Shown piece after piece: positions 12,701-22,293 of a DNA stretch of 64,000 nucleotides; positions within the stretch are counted from its first letter, which is position 1, and each line of letters begins with the position of its first letter. The notes under the pieces were generated by a model that was not told where the DNA came from, searched no databases, and saw only the letters and a list, made by a program, of their open reading frames with translations. This DNA comes from Paracamarosporium sp. OC-R06-R3 (taxonomy: Eukaryota > Ascomycota > Dothideomycetes > Pleosporales > Didymosphaeriaceae): contig JACVRA010000210.1 of NCBI GenBank assembly GCA_019828545.1, positions 558,531-622,530 of the forward strand. The letters are read 5' to 3'. Position numbers and translations under genes: made by a program.

Positions 12701-14998
12701 TTTGTTCGTGGGGGCTTCTTTGAGAATTTCTCTGGCTGGTGGAACACTTTGACTGTCCACTCGATCGCCCTTCCAGTCATAACCACCAGGGGGTCTGTTC
12801 TCGATATTGCTGATCTCATGAAAGAGGTCATCATCGGCTTCGTCGCAGAACTCTTCCTCGACAGCATATGTTGATTCGGGTGCCGCTCCCATCCTTTCGC
12901 TGATCGAATTAACATCATCATCATCGAAGTCGAATCCATACTCCTCGTCGGATATAACGAGCGATTCCACGGGTTTAGTTTCAGAACCATGGTGTAACCG
13001 CGATCGCGAACTTGGTGAATCATCTCGATGACGCACCTCAGGTACTTGATACAATTTTTGTCCTGACAAGGGCTTTACGTTGCTTACAGAAGCAGAACGA
13101 GTGTGAGAATCGTTACCCCAATCGAGACGTGGAGGCGTCGACTCGACAATATGGGTTTCTGCAAATCGAATACGTCGCGATGGTGTCCAGACCTCTTGTT
13201 TAGAGATTTGTGTCTGCTTGATATATTGTGTCTGAGGCACATGATCTGAGTCTTGAATATTGAGCATCTTTGGGTTGTTCGAGGTTGGCGTCACCTGAGT
13301 AGACTTGATAACAACTCCGCCCAAATGCTGGTCGGTGACATCCAAAGTCGAGTTAGAATATTTAGCCAGACCGGCGTCTTTTAGAAGAAAATGCATTTGC
13401 ACTTGAAGATCATCAAGACTCCTAACAAGCCCTTCTAGTGCTTGATTATCGTCGGCATTAAATTCGCAATTTTCAATGTCATCGGCGATCTTTTTTCTTA
13501 ACTCGTGCCGCTTGGCGGTCAGATCTTCGTGCTTTAATTTCATCAAATGAAGTTGCTCTAAGGCTCTCTTTCGAGTATTTGCGCGTTTGATAGCATCTTG
13601 GTGAGTTGGTGTTGATGTTCCGGCTTCCGCATGCTTGAGGTACGTAGTTTTGGCTTTCGCCCAGGTGGTGGCGGCGGCTTCAATGTGTCGCTTCAAATGT
13701 AACCCTTCTGAGGCTAGAAACACCTCAATTGCTTGACGGATTCTAGCCTTTTCGTCTTTAGACAGTTGTGAGGCGGTGGGAATGCGATCAGGTTGAAAGG
13801 TCGATGCTGGCGTAGGCTGGGCTTTTATTAGAGATGGATGTGTTATTTTTGGTGACTGGGATGCTTCGGGTGTAACCAGAAGATCGTGCTTCATCCTCGA
13901 GAGATTAGGTATCTCTCGAGGTTTGGAAGGTGAGCGTATGGGAAGCTCTAGCTGTGACAACCGACGGGTGGTATCGATTTGGATGGAGTCTTCCCTTTTC
14001 GAAACGGTTTTGGGCATGATATCGAGGTCAAAGTCATCGAAGGGTTCAAAATCGTCATCTTCCGAATCAAAAACTGCATTCTGAACCCTCCGCTTCGATG
14101 TCTGGTTGCGCGTGCCCTGAGTGTCTTTCATAGGTGAAGGAGTACGGCTAGATTTCCCTAGCTTTCGAGCAGGTGCCACCGTTTCAGATGGGACTCGACT
14201 CAATGACTTGCGCTTCCGGTTGTTCTGAACAGGTCGGACAGATGTATTTAGGCCTGCATTTTCCTCTTCAATCTGCATTACACGTCCATTGGGTACAGTT
14301 GTCGAGTAGGGCGGAGGTGGACTTTCCGGTACAAAAGTCATCATATCATCGATACTTGCGAAACCGTCATAGTCGGTACTGGGACTTGACGCAGGTATTG
14401 CCTTAGCTGGGCGCGGAGATTTTCTCTGCCCCAGATCTGCCTCATACTCATCGCTTTTCCTTTTTTTACCACGGCTCTTCCTCGGAGATTGACGTTCCTC
14501 GCCACCAGTTAAGTCTATAGCCTCAATGTTTTGTGCGTGACTGCGCTGTTTGCGGGCGGTTGACCGTTCGGGTATTGGCGTGTCTGAAGCTGCCGAGTTG
14601 CGCCTGGTCGAGGCTTCGGTCGGGGCGTTGCTTCGTGATATCGAAAGCGCAGCGTTCGCGCGCATACCGGCGAGCAAAAGCCGAGGCTTGTTTTCACCAG
14701 GAGTAGCCCTCAACCGCGCCATGTCAGTTGCTCCTGTCTGTTCCGAAGGTAATCTATGGATGTCGACAGTGCGGGTGCGAGAGGCTGGCGGTATCGCTTG
14801 GGTGATTCCGCGTGCAGGTACCGGGACGGGCTCATCGTTCGGTAGAGGGTCTCTCGAGAAGGGAGAAGGTTGTGAGATTGTCGCTGAGCTTGTTGGGGCG
14901 TCGGGCTCGTATGCAACGAGCGAAGCGGCGGGTGGAACGAACGGCTTCGCGGATAACAGCCACTTGAGTTCAGCTGGAAAGTTGTTCTTCGGAGGCAT
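9725..14998 (-). CDS. SGS1: RecQ DNA helicase, Sgs1/BLM/QDE-3 type
   Basis: Two exons, complement(9725..11050, 11096..14998), encode 1742 residues; the 45-nt intron falls inside the RQC winged helix ([12 protein letters not shown]). The long N-terminal third is disordered with acidic and SP-rich patches. The helicase core has Walker A MPTGGGKS (Lys834), DEAH box (Asp941-His944), and motif VI region [12 protein letters not shown]. It is followed by the zinc-binding CDNC segment and RQC. An HRDC domain ([16 protein letters not shown] onward) lies in exon 2, then Asp/Glu-rich runs and a Gly-rich tail ending GGILAMPTN. This full arrangement marks the BLM/Sgs1 subfamily, which acts with topoisomerase III and Rmi1 to dissolve recombination intermediates; the Neurospora homologue QDE-3 also serves quelling. 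It is a nuclear protein. It is divergent from the PLP decarboxylase gene across 288 bp. Confidence 0.95.
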
Positions 14999-15286
14999 TA
15001 GGGAGTCGCCTGAGCCACGATAAGGTCTGCATCGGTAGGCGACGCGTAGTCATGCATGCGGCGAGAGGGTTAAGAGTTGTGGTAGTGGCAATGTGGGGTT
15101 CGGACGGGACCGTGTCGTGCAGTCGCGTTTCTCAGTCGCGCCTGCCTTGCGCTAAACCCCGTTTACATCCGGCTTAGCCTTGGAGCGCACGCTTGCACGT
15201 GACCGGGGTCAGGCTCTCGATACTTCTTCGACATGATGACTCCTTCTCTTTAACCCTCAACACTTTGCCAGAATCAATCACTCAGA

Positions 15287-16798
15287 ATGTATTCAGATCC
15301 AGACACTTTCTCTCGGCTTGCTTCTGCAATTTCTGGCCTCCACCTCCAGCCAGCACCTGAGAATGTCCTTCCATCCGAAGACATCGTGACTCAGGCGCGC
15401 GAAAAGCTACAGAAACATCTCCCTTCGTCTGGTTTGGGATTTGAAGAAACAATCAGACATATTCAAGAGGATCTTGCACCGGGCTTCAATGGTTCTAGCC
15501 GCTCTCCTAACTACTATGGCTTCGTAACGGGCGGCAGTACCCCTGCCGCGGCACTTGCCGATAACCTTGTCACTATCTACGACCAAAATGCCGCGGTCCA
15601 CTTGCCGAAGGAATCAATTGCAACCAATGTGGAGGATGCAGCGACCTCATTGTTGGCTCAGCTATTGAATCTCGAACCGTCGCAATGGCCACACCGTATC
15701 TTCACCACTGGGGCAACAGCAAGTAACATTCTGGGTCTTGCATGTGGCAGGGAGTTTGCTATTGCCGAGGCGACTGCCCACCGCAGCGACACGGTGAATA
15801 GTGTAGGTGAGCTGGGCATTGTAGAGGCCATGCGCCGTGCTAGCATCGACAAGATTCAGATCTTGACCACGGTACCACACTCTTCGCTCGTCAAAGCCGC
15901 TGGGATCCTAGGCCTCGGACGTGCTTCAGTAGTAGATGTCAGTCTGCCAAATGCCTCGCATCGATTTGATATCGCCCAGTTGAGGAAGCTGCTAGAACAA
16001 CCGGGTACTGCTTCCATTGTAGCAATCTCTGCATCCGAAGTGAACACTGGACTGTTCGCTACATCAAGATTAGAGGAGATGCAAGAGATACGCAAGCTAA
16101 GCGATATGTACGGTGCCTGGATCCATGTCGACGGAGCATTCGGTATCTTCGGGAGGATCCTGAACTCACCAGTTCACTCCGACATCAGCTCTGCCTGTGC
16201 GGGTCTTGACCTCGCCGACTCCATTACCGGTGATGGGCACAAGCTTCTCAACGTGCCATATGACTGTGGCTTCTTTTTCTCACGTCATCGTGAGATTCCA
16301 GAACGGGTCTTCCAAAACCCTAACGCACCGTATCTCAGCACTGGAGCGGCTACGGATGCGATTGTGTCACCCTCGAATGTCGGGCTGGAAAACTCGCGTC
16401 GACTCCGTGCATTACCAGTATATGCCAACTTGACAGCATATGGTGCTGACGGATATCGTGATATGCTTGAACGGCAGATTGAATTATCCAGAGGAATTGC
16501 AGAATACATCATAGACAGCCCAGACTTTGAACTACTTCCCGAATCAGACCGTGCCAAGGAGGATATATTGAAGAGCATTTACATCATCGTTCTGTTCAGA
16601 GCCAAGGACGAGGGCCTGAACAAAGAGCTTACTAGTAGAATCAAGGCGGGTCGCAAGATCTATGTATCGGGTACTGCGTGGGACGGTAAGCCGGCATGCA
16701 GATTTGCAGTGTCGAACTGGATGACCGACGCAAAGAGAGACCTACCACTCGTTAAGCAAGTACTGAGCGAGGTTGTCGAGGCCTGGAAGGGGGCATGA
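15287..16798 (+). CDS. PLP-dependent amino-acid decarboxylase (group II family)
   Basis: This is an intronless gene for 503 residues. The fold is that of group II pyridoxal-phosphate decarboxylases (aromatic amino acid, glutamate, diaminobutyrate and related enzymes). His280-Val-Asp282 (in WIHVDGAFG) holds the Asp that contacts the pyridine nitrogen. Lys319 in GDGHKLLNVPYDCG is the Schiff-base lysine. NYYGFVTGGSTPAAALAD near residues 80-97 matches the N-terminal substrate-entry segment. RIFTTGATASNILGL is the phosphate-binding TGxTASN region. The substrate cannot be fixed from motifs: filamentous fungi have many such enzymes annotated as tyrosine or diaminobutyrate decarboxylase-like. It lacks a signal peptide and is probably cytosolic. 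The lack of introns contrasts with most neighbours. Its 3' end faces the NIF3-like gene. Confidence 0.9.
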   Translation: MYSDPDTFSRLASAISGLHLQPAPENVLPSEDIVTQAREKLQKHLPSSGLGFEETIRHIQEDLAPGFNGSSRSPNYYGFVTGGSTPAAALADNLVTIYDQNAAVHLPKESIATNVEDAATSLLAQLLNLEPSQWPHRIFTTGATASNILGLACGREFAIAEATAHRSDTVNSVGELGIVEAMRRASIDKIQILTTVPHSSLVKAAGILGLGRASVVDVSLPNASHRFDIAQLRKLLEQPGTASIVAISASEVNTGLFATSRLEEMQEIRKLSDMYGAWIHVDGAFGIFGRILNSPVHSDISSACAGLDLADSITGDGHKLLNVPYDCGFFFSRHREIPERVFQNPNAPYLSTGAATDAIVSPSNVGLENSRRLRALPVYANLTAYGADGYRDMLERQIELSRGIAEYIIDSPDFELLPESDRAKEDILKSIYIIVLFRAKDEGLNKELTSRIKAGRKIYVSGTAWDGKPACRFAVSNWMTDAKRDLPLVKQVLSEVVEAWKGA

Positions 16799-16916
16799 TT
16801 AAGACATGAGTAAATAACATCATACATACATAACCGCAACATATTAACATCCTATCATAAGGTTGTTGAAAGTGCCATGAACCTAGTCGAGCTGCTCGTA
16901 TGGGACATGATCAGCC

Positions 16917-17383
16917 TCATAGATCCTCCATCTTGTACACTTCGTAGGCAGGCTCCTCATATGGATGTGCCCTACTAATTTCAGCTGCGATCTCGTACCA
17001 TTTTTTTCTTGTATACTTACTTCTTCAATGCGTCCACCGCCTTGACTGCAACATCTCTTCCCAAGCAAATACTCTCAACTCTTACCTCCTCCACCTCCTC
17101 CAACTCACCCTTTTGTCCAATCTAGCCACAGCATGTCAGCCTTTCTCGTGTTCCACACACGTTTCTCATCGTGCATCCTCTACCAGTACTAGAGACATAC
17201 ATGCGGATTTGCTCCATCTCCTGGCCTGAACTGTCCTACGCCCTTACTCGTAAACGCACACTCCGTGTATCCACCCTTCCCAGGAAAAGTGCCCGCACCC
17301 GCAGCGAAGATGGCAGATTTGCAGGCTGAGAGGGCGGCAGGAGGGACGAAGAAGACGAGTTTGAAGCGCGTGGGAATTGACAT
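16917..17383 (-). CDS. Stand-alone NIF3/YqfO C-terminal (CutA-like) domain protein
   Basis: Three exons, complement(16917..16974, 17021..17121, 17201..17383), encode 113 residues; the introns are 79 and 46 nt. The protein begins with FKLVFFVPPAALSACKSAIF, a beta-alpha unit, then AGAGTFPGKGGYTECAF, GQFRPGDGANPHIG across the first splice, and ends LKNRAHPYEEPAYEVYKM. GQFRP, GANPxIG and HPYEEPAY are hallmarks of the PII/CutA-like domain inserted in bacterial YqfO-type NIF3 proteins and found alone in fungi. The biochemical role is unknown; some family proteins carry misleading names such as NGG1-interacting factor or ATP phosphoribosyltransferase. The small soluble product is probably cytosolic. 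The splices are well supported because each restores a conserved motif. Confidence 0.88.
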
Positions 17384-18476
17384 TGTGGTACTAGTGGTAT
17401 TCAGATCAGAGTCGAAAGCAGTGGCTTCGATGTAGTTAGAGTGAATCGCGTAGTGTGATTAGGCTGAGGTGGGTGTAATGGAGGTGGAGAGGTGGAGGAT
17501 GTCGTCTGGACTTGCCGGATTTGGAGCGATAGGTGGAGCTTGCAGTGGGGTTTGTGCAACAACAACAGGACGTACAAGACGCAGACGTTTCGAGGTCTTT
17601 CAGCCTACCTTGACACATGTCTTGTCATCAGCCATATACTGCAATGCACTAGTGTAAAAAGTCGTACTTAGTGGTCACGGTAACCAATATTATTGGCGTG
17701 ATGCGTAGGATCCATAAGAAGCGGCAGAGGGCATCGCGAGTGTGAAGAACAAGTGAGTCAATATGTCTCATATGGAAAAATATTGATCATCCTAACTGGC
17801 TCTTGCATGAAAAATGCTAAAATAGGTCGACCGTGTTAGCTCCGTCATGTTTTTGGAAGTAAACTTGATGCTGCAACTCGGCGCTTAGCTTCTGCGTCGT
17901 TATCGCAAAATTAACCTTATCATCCATTTGGTCTGCTATGATCTAAACAACAGGTTATATGCATCTTGAGTTCCTTATTGTATCCCGAGAGTTATGAAGG
18001 TACCGGCAATAGAGCTGAAAGCCTATGCAGAGATTGCGATATCACAGGCCTTAGGTGAAGTGAGATTAGTTCTCACATACATAATACAACAAAGGATAGG
18101 CCTGCTGTTTTGATTAAAACAATCGCGGAATATCTCCCCTTTAAATTTCACCTTTACATCTTGTCAAGAGCTGCCATGGGTTCTGTCACTATCTTGCGTC
18201 GGCTGAGTGTTCGATAATATCTTTGTTGAAACATGACAGGAACACCCTGTTTCAAGCCTTGTTATTCTGGAACGCGGGATCAGTTGTGTATCCGGCGTAA
18301 TGCGCTCTACACTTCTAAAACGACCAACGAAACATGAAGCTTGGCAGCTCTATACTAGCAATGTATATATGGGAAGATACTCGATCTGGTAACAGATACT
18401 GCGCCACAACCAGCCAAATATATTCATACTTTCACGAATCACTCCTTTTCAATAGATCAGATCTGTTTGCACCAAA
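17384..18476. other. Divergent intergenic region
   Basis: About 1.1 kb lies between the start of the NIF3-like gene and the 8-Cys protein gene. It is AT-rich toward the right and carries no convincing frame. It should hold both promoters; the only element I can point to is the TATA-like string near 18364. Confidence 0.55.
18364..18370 (+). promoter_or_regulatory. TATA-like element of the 8-Cys GPI protein gene
   Basis: TATATAT lies 107 nt upstream of the ATG at 18477, a usual position for a fungal TATA box. Confidence 0.4.
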
Positions 18477-19165
18477 ATGTTTCCGAAAGTATTATTCCTT
18501 AGTCTCGCCCTCTCACTCCTCACCATTGCAACAGAGGTCAATAACGGCAACATTCCCTCTCAGTGCAAATCAGCATGTGCCAGTACCGTAGCCCTCGCCC
18601 GCAAATGCGATGATACCGAAAGTGACCATGCAGAGTTGAACTGCATCTGTATGGCACCGAACGCAAGCACCGATATTCCGCAATGCGAGGCATGTGTCAG
18701 GCAGTTCGCCAACATTTCCTCCAACCCAGACTCTGATTCGGACTCTGATTCGGACTCGGACTCGGACTCGGACTCAGACTCGGATACTGGCTCTGGCTTG
18801 GATGAAGGTATGTACACAAGGCCAAATTCTCTATTTTGCAGTGAGGAGGTGGACCCTGATACCTGCTAACATGTGTAGATGCCACTGATCTACTTCGCGC
18901 ATGTCGCTTCTCGGCAACTACTTTCGCGCCTAACACCTCATCCACTGCAGTTAAAGCCGCTTCAGAGCCCTCGTCTTCTTCTATTCTTACGGTAACGATC
19001 AAGGTGGAAGCTAGCACTAACCCCGACACTGATATCTCAACTTCACCGACTCCTACCAGCTTATCCGCCCAGCAAGACATGAATACAAACAAGGCACCGG
19101 CCTCTGGGAGTGGCGTTGTAGATTTGGGATTGGGGGCCCTCGCATTGGTGATCGGATTTCTATGA
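18477..19165 (+). CDS. CFEM-like 8-cysteine GPI-anchored surface protein with Asp-Ser repeat
   Basis: Exons 18477..18807 and 18879..19165 encode 205 residues; the 71-nt intron splits an Asp codon. The signal peptide is roughly residues 1-19. Eight cysteines follow: C30, C34, C44, C56, C58, C70, C73 and, after the repeat, C119. The C-x3-C, CxC and final lone Cys recall CFEM and sister 8-Cys domains, but the spacing does not match the CFEM consensus strictly. Between C73 and C119 lies an uninterrupted run of nine Asp-Ser pairs (85-102). The C-terminal half is Ser/Thr/Pro-rich and ends SGSGVVDLGLGALALVIGFL, a typical GPI-attachment signal. A cell-wall or plasma-membrane surface protein is the expected product. 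Ligand and function are unknown. The second exon was found only by splicing; reading through gives a premature stop. Confidence 0.85.
18729..18782 (+). repeat. Hexanucleotide coding repeat (GAC/T-TCN)9
   Basis: Nine tandem hexamers of the form GAY-TCN encode nine Asp-Ser pairs inside the 8-Cys GPI protein. The first four units alternate GACTCT and GATTCG; later units are nearly all GACTCG, pointing to recent slippage in the right part of the array. A following GATACT unit looks like a decayed copy. Confidence 0.9.
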
Positions 19166-19756
19166 GTATGAGAGAGACAGTGTGGTGTACGAATGCCATA
19201 TAATGTGATAGAATTCCACAAACAGGCCGAGCGGTCTGGGCCGTCTATGACGAAGCGCACAGACAATATAAAGTGTATCAAGATAGATACCAGGTACTGC
19301 ATTTGTGCGTTCTCAGATGTTAAGAATTGTTACGAGCAAAGAGCGAGTGTATATGGATGACTACAAGATACGAAGTAGGGAAGAAAGATGAATGAACCTC
19401 GCATTGATCATTGCCTGTAGCCGCTCATATATAGACAAAATCGGTAGTCGGAAGGAAGCTGCATCAGACGTACCAAGTATTGCTCCTTAATATTTCGCAT
19501 GCTTCGATGCATGTAAGGGGAGCGATGTTACTTCACGAATCAAAATTAAGACACGTGTAGAGAACAGCGAAGAAGAACAAGGTTCTTACATGCTTTAAAT
19601 TATGTCAATGAACATTTAGTTATTTGCATAGTTCAGAATCTTTCGATTCCGTTATTGCAAGTTTGGAGGACGGGGGAGGTGATTCACCAGACCTCTGTAG
19701 TCCCAGTTGGAGCGGAGGTGTAATCGCCGCAACTTTTCTGCGCGCAGCGACTCCTC
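19166..19756. other. Intergenic region between convergent genes
   Basis: About 590 AT-rich bases lie between the 8-Cys protein gene and TRM10, both ending here. I see no coding frame or RNA gene. Confidence 0.6.
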
Positions 19757-20920
19757 TCACTCGGATTGCGGCGGAACATCTTCCATCTCGTTTTCTTCTG
19801 TCGCATCTTCTTCTCTGTCCAGTGCATCCTCTTCTTCGCCATCTTCTTCCGTTTTCAGAACGCCACCCTTGCGCTTCGGAAGCACCTCAATGAATGCTTT
19901 TCCCCAGTCATCGAACTCCAGCCACTTAAGCATGATCTCCAGTACATGGTTTGTAACAAGCACCTTTCGACTATCCATCTGCAAGAATTCACCGATCGGG
20001 AGTTTCGCCGTCTTCATCCCGCGGTCCAGCGCTCGCTTGTAACACAAGCCTTTGTGCCTGTTCTTGTCGACTAAGCCGCCAATGATGTATGTGCTATTCG
20101 GCTTGAGGCGCTCGAGCGTATTGTCACTCTCGGCCGACAGGTAGACGATCTCACCCTCTTCGTCAGCATCGTCCTCTCCCTTGGACTCTGCTTGGTCTGT
20201 GGATTCTTTGGCCAAAGCACCTGCGATGGAGCCACCTCTAGGCCCTTTCATCCATTCCTTACTAATCTCACTCGTCTTCACGAAATCCTCCTCGCAGAAC
20301 TGGAATCCCTTCCAACTCGTGTACTGCTTCGCCAAAACTCCATCAAATCGTTCCTTCATCTTGCCGCCCCAGCTACTGATACCCAGATGAAACCTAAAGG
20401 GAGCTTTGCGGTTGTCGGAGTAGCTGCGGGTGATTTGCAAACCCAGACTCTTCAATTCGTGTTCATGCATATACTCTTCAAAATTGCAGTCGAAGATAAC
20501 CGTGATTGGAACTTGGACTCCTGGAGGCTCTCCTCGGCGGGGTGGTCGAGTAGGTGGCGGCTGTGACGTTGATCCTTCTGCGCGGTGCTCTTCCCATTCT
20601 GCTCTACGACGCTCTTTCCGGGCTTTGATTTTCTCTTTGCGTTTTATTTTGCGATCTTCGCGACCGGATTCCCAACGCTCGAGGCGGCGTTGCTTTTTCA
20701 GTTGATTCTTTGAAAGCTTAGGCGCATCCTCGCCGGTCTCTTCTTGCGGCAAATTCGCATGTTCATCTTCTGTTTCCATGGATGGTTTTGTCACGAGTGC
20801 GTTGTCGTCCTGCGCTTCAACCTGACCAACAGCGGGCTTCAAATCCTCCTTGGCAGCATTCTCCGAGTCTTCCGCATGCTCTAGTTTTCTCATTTTCGTA
20901 GGCCGTTCCTCTGATTCCAT
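19757..20920 (-). CDS. TRM10: tRNA (guanine-9-N1)-methyltransferase
   Basis: This is an intronless gene for 387 residues. Trm10 methylates N1 of guanine 9 in tRNAs using S-adenosylmethionine and belongs to the SPOUT family. The N-terminal 110 residues are charged, with the basic stretch KNQLKKQRRLERWESGREDR typical of the family's tRNA-binding extension. The catalytic domain starts at VPITVIFDCNFEEYM. YIIGGLVDKNRHKGLCYKRA is the most diagnostic segment, carrying the SAM-pocket loop. KTAKLPIGEFLQM and VLVTNHVLEIMLKWLE complete the SPOUT knot. The C-terminal tail is acidic. A nuclear or nucleolar/cytosolic site is expected. The gene is divergent from NDUFA13 across about 175 bp, so the two probably share a promoter region. 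Confidence 0.95.
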   Translation of the reverse strand: MESEERPTKMRKLEHAEDSENAAKEDLKPAVGQVEAQDDNALVTKPSMETEDEHANLPQEETGEDAPKLSKNQLKKQRRLERWESGREDRKIKRKEKIKARKERRRAEWEEHRAEGSTSQPPPTRPPRRGEPPGVQVPITVIFDCNFEEYMHEHELKSLGLQITRSYSDNRKAPFRFHLGISSWGGKMKERFDGVLAKQYTSWKGFQFCEEDFVKTSEISKEWMKGPRGGSIAGALAKESTDQAESKGEDDADEEGEIVYLSAESDNTLERLKPNSTYIIGGLVDKNRHKGLCYKRALDRGMKTAKLPIGEFLQMDSRKVLVTNHVLEIMLKWLEFDDWGKAFIEVLPKRKGGVLKTEEDGEEEDALDREEDATEENEMEDVPPQSE

Positions 20921-21095
20921 GTTGGTATATAGTGAAATACTAGAGTAGAGCTCGAGTCGGTCAAGTTTTCCCTGAGTCAGTCGTTACATAAGCGCCAAGA
21001 TCGGTCGCCCGATTGGAAGCTGCGAAGCTCCGCAACCTCACCTCTAGCTTTCCTCCCCCGACCGACCCATTGACGCCGCAACACACGACTTCACC

Positions 21096-21597
21096 ATGCC
21101 GCAGGATATGCCGCCGGCCGGCGGCTACGGCCCCGTTCAGTACAAGCGCAATCTGCCTGCCCGCGGTTTCCGCCCCGCTATGTACCTCGTTGGAACCGCC
21201 GCGCTGATGACATATGGATTTTGGAGGGTTGGTCAGGGAATTAGAGAGCACAAGTGCGTACGCCTGCAATATGCGAGCTCTTCAGCGCATTGCAGCCTTT
21301 TGGGCGGAGGGTGTGATGTGCTCTTAGGCTAACGCGAGCACAGCGAACTCGCACGCGAGAAGATGTGGGCGCGCATATACCTGATTCCCGCCCTACAGGC
21401 CGAGGAAGACCGCGACCAGGTGCGACGCTATTTGGCGGACAAGGCGAGGGAAAAGGAGCTTTTGGGCACAGAGACCAAGGTCTACCACAGCGACAGGCAC
21501 GCCCGCACGGCTCCGCTACACAATTCCATATTGCTAACCCCACGTCAGATTCGTCCGACCGACGTTCGCTGTGACTCCCGAGAAAGAGCTAAAGTAG
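21096..21597 (+). CDS. NDUFA13: Complex I accessory subunit NDUFA13 (GRIM-19 family)
   Basis: Three exons (21096..21253, 21344..21496, 21549..21597) encode 119 residues. The product is a single-pass accessory subunit of mitochondrial NADH:ubiquinone oxidoreductase. MPQDMPPAGGYGPVQYKRNL at the N terminus, the membrane helix AMYLVGTAALMTYGFWRV, and REHNELAREKMWARIYLIP restored across the first splice are family hallmarks. The C-terminal DRFVRPTFAVTPEKE appears only if the second intron is a GC-AG intron: exon 2 ends GACAG, the intron begins GCACGC, has the branch sequence CTAAC and ends GTCAG. No GT donor nearby keeps the frame. Without this splice the reading frame continues into unrelated sequence. 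The length suits fungal homologues. Confidence 0.9.
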
Positions 21598-22293
21598 GGC
21601 ATAGAATGGGATGCGGTTGGCAACAGCGAGATGTGTTTGTACATATACAGAGTGTTACGAGATGCTTCAGTCGGAATATGGCGCCTTACCGTGCGCGACA
21701 ATGGGAAATGCATACCCTTTCTTTGGCTCGATCCTACGTTTTCGCATCTTATCTTAAATCAGGCTCTCCAGGCTTCAATCAAACCACAACCGCAGTCCAA
21801 CTCATAACGAGAATACGACTTGTCGACTATTTGGGACGTAGTTGTCTTATGCCATTCGCTTTCTCTTAACTTGACTACCTTCTTAGGCAGAGCATATTTT
21901 ATCTCGCTCTATAGTTGTACGCTTATACGCTATGCAGCTACCTCGCGCCTTCATAAACCCTCCTAGCTACAGTGCGCTCACTCCGCTCTCATCGCTTCCC
22001 CTAACCGACTTGGACTTGCTAACGCTTGGACCTTTACAAGTGTAACTGTACCAAGTACTGACTGGCCATAAAAAGCTAAACTCAGACGCAGATACGTGAG
22101 CATACACCCACCATCGCCTGCCTCAACCATCAACCAGCTGGACCTCGACCCACTTACACTTCAGCACAGTTCAGGCTCCTACTTTTTCCCCAGCAAGTCA
22201 TACCCTTTATCAAGTCTGCGTTACTGAAAAACTATAAGGCACTGCTCGTTCGACTCTCAACCGGCCTCAACATCGGTGGGTTCAGTTCACACA
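21598..22293. other. Intergenic / promoter region
   Basis: About 700 bases lie between NDUFA13 and the 696-aa gene. The right half is pyrimidine-rich with many CT and CA runs, typical of a fungal 5' region. No gene is visible. Confidence 0.6.

Noticed and set aside
18697..19302. 201-codon minus-strand frame
   Set aside because: It lies opposite the spliced 8-Cys GPI protein, and its repetitive SPSPS part mirrors the coding Asp-Ser repeat.
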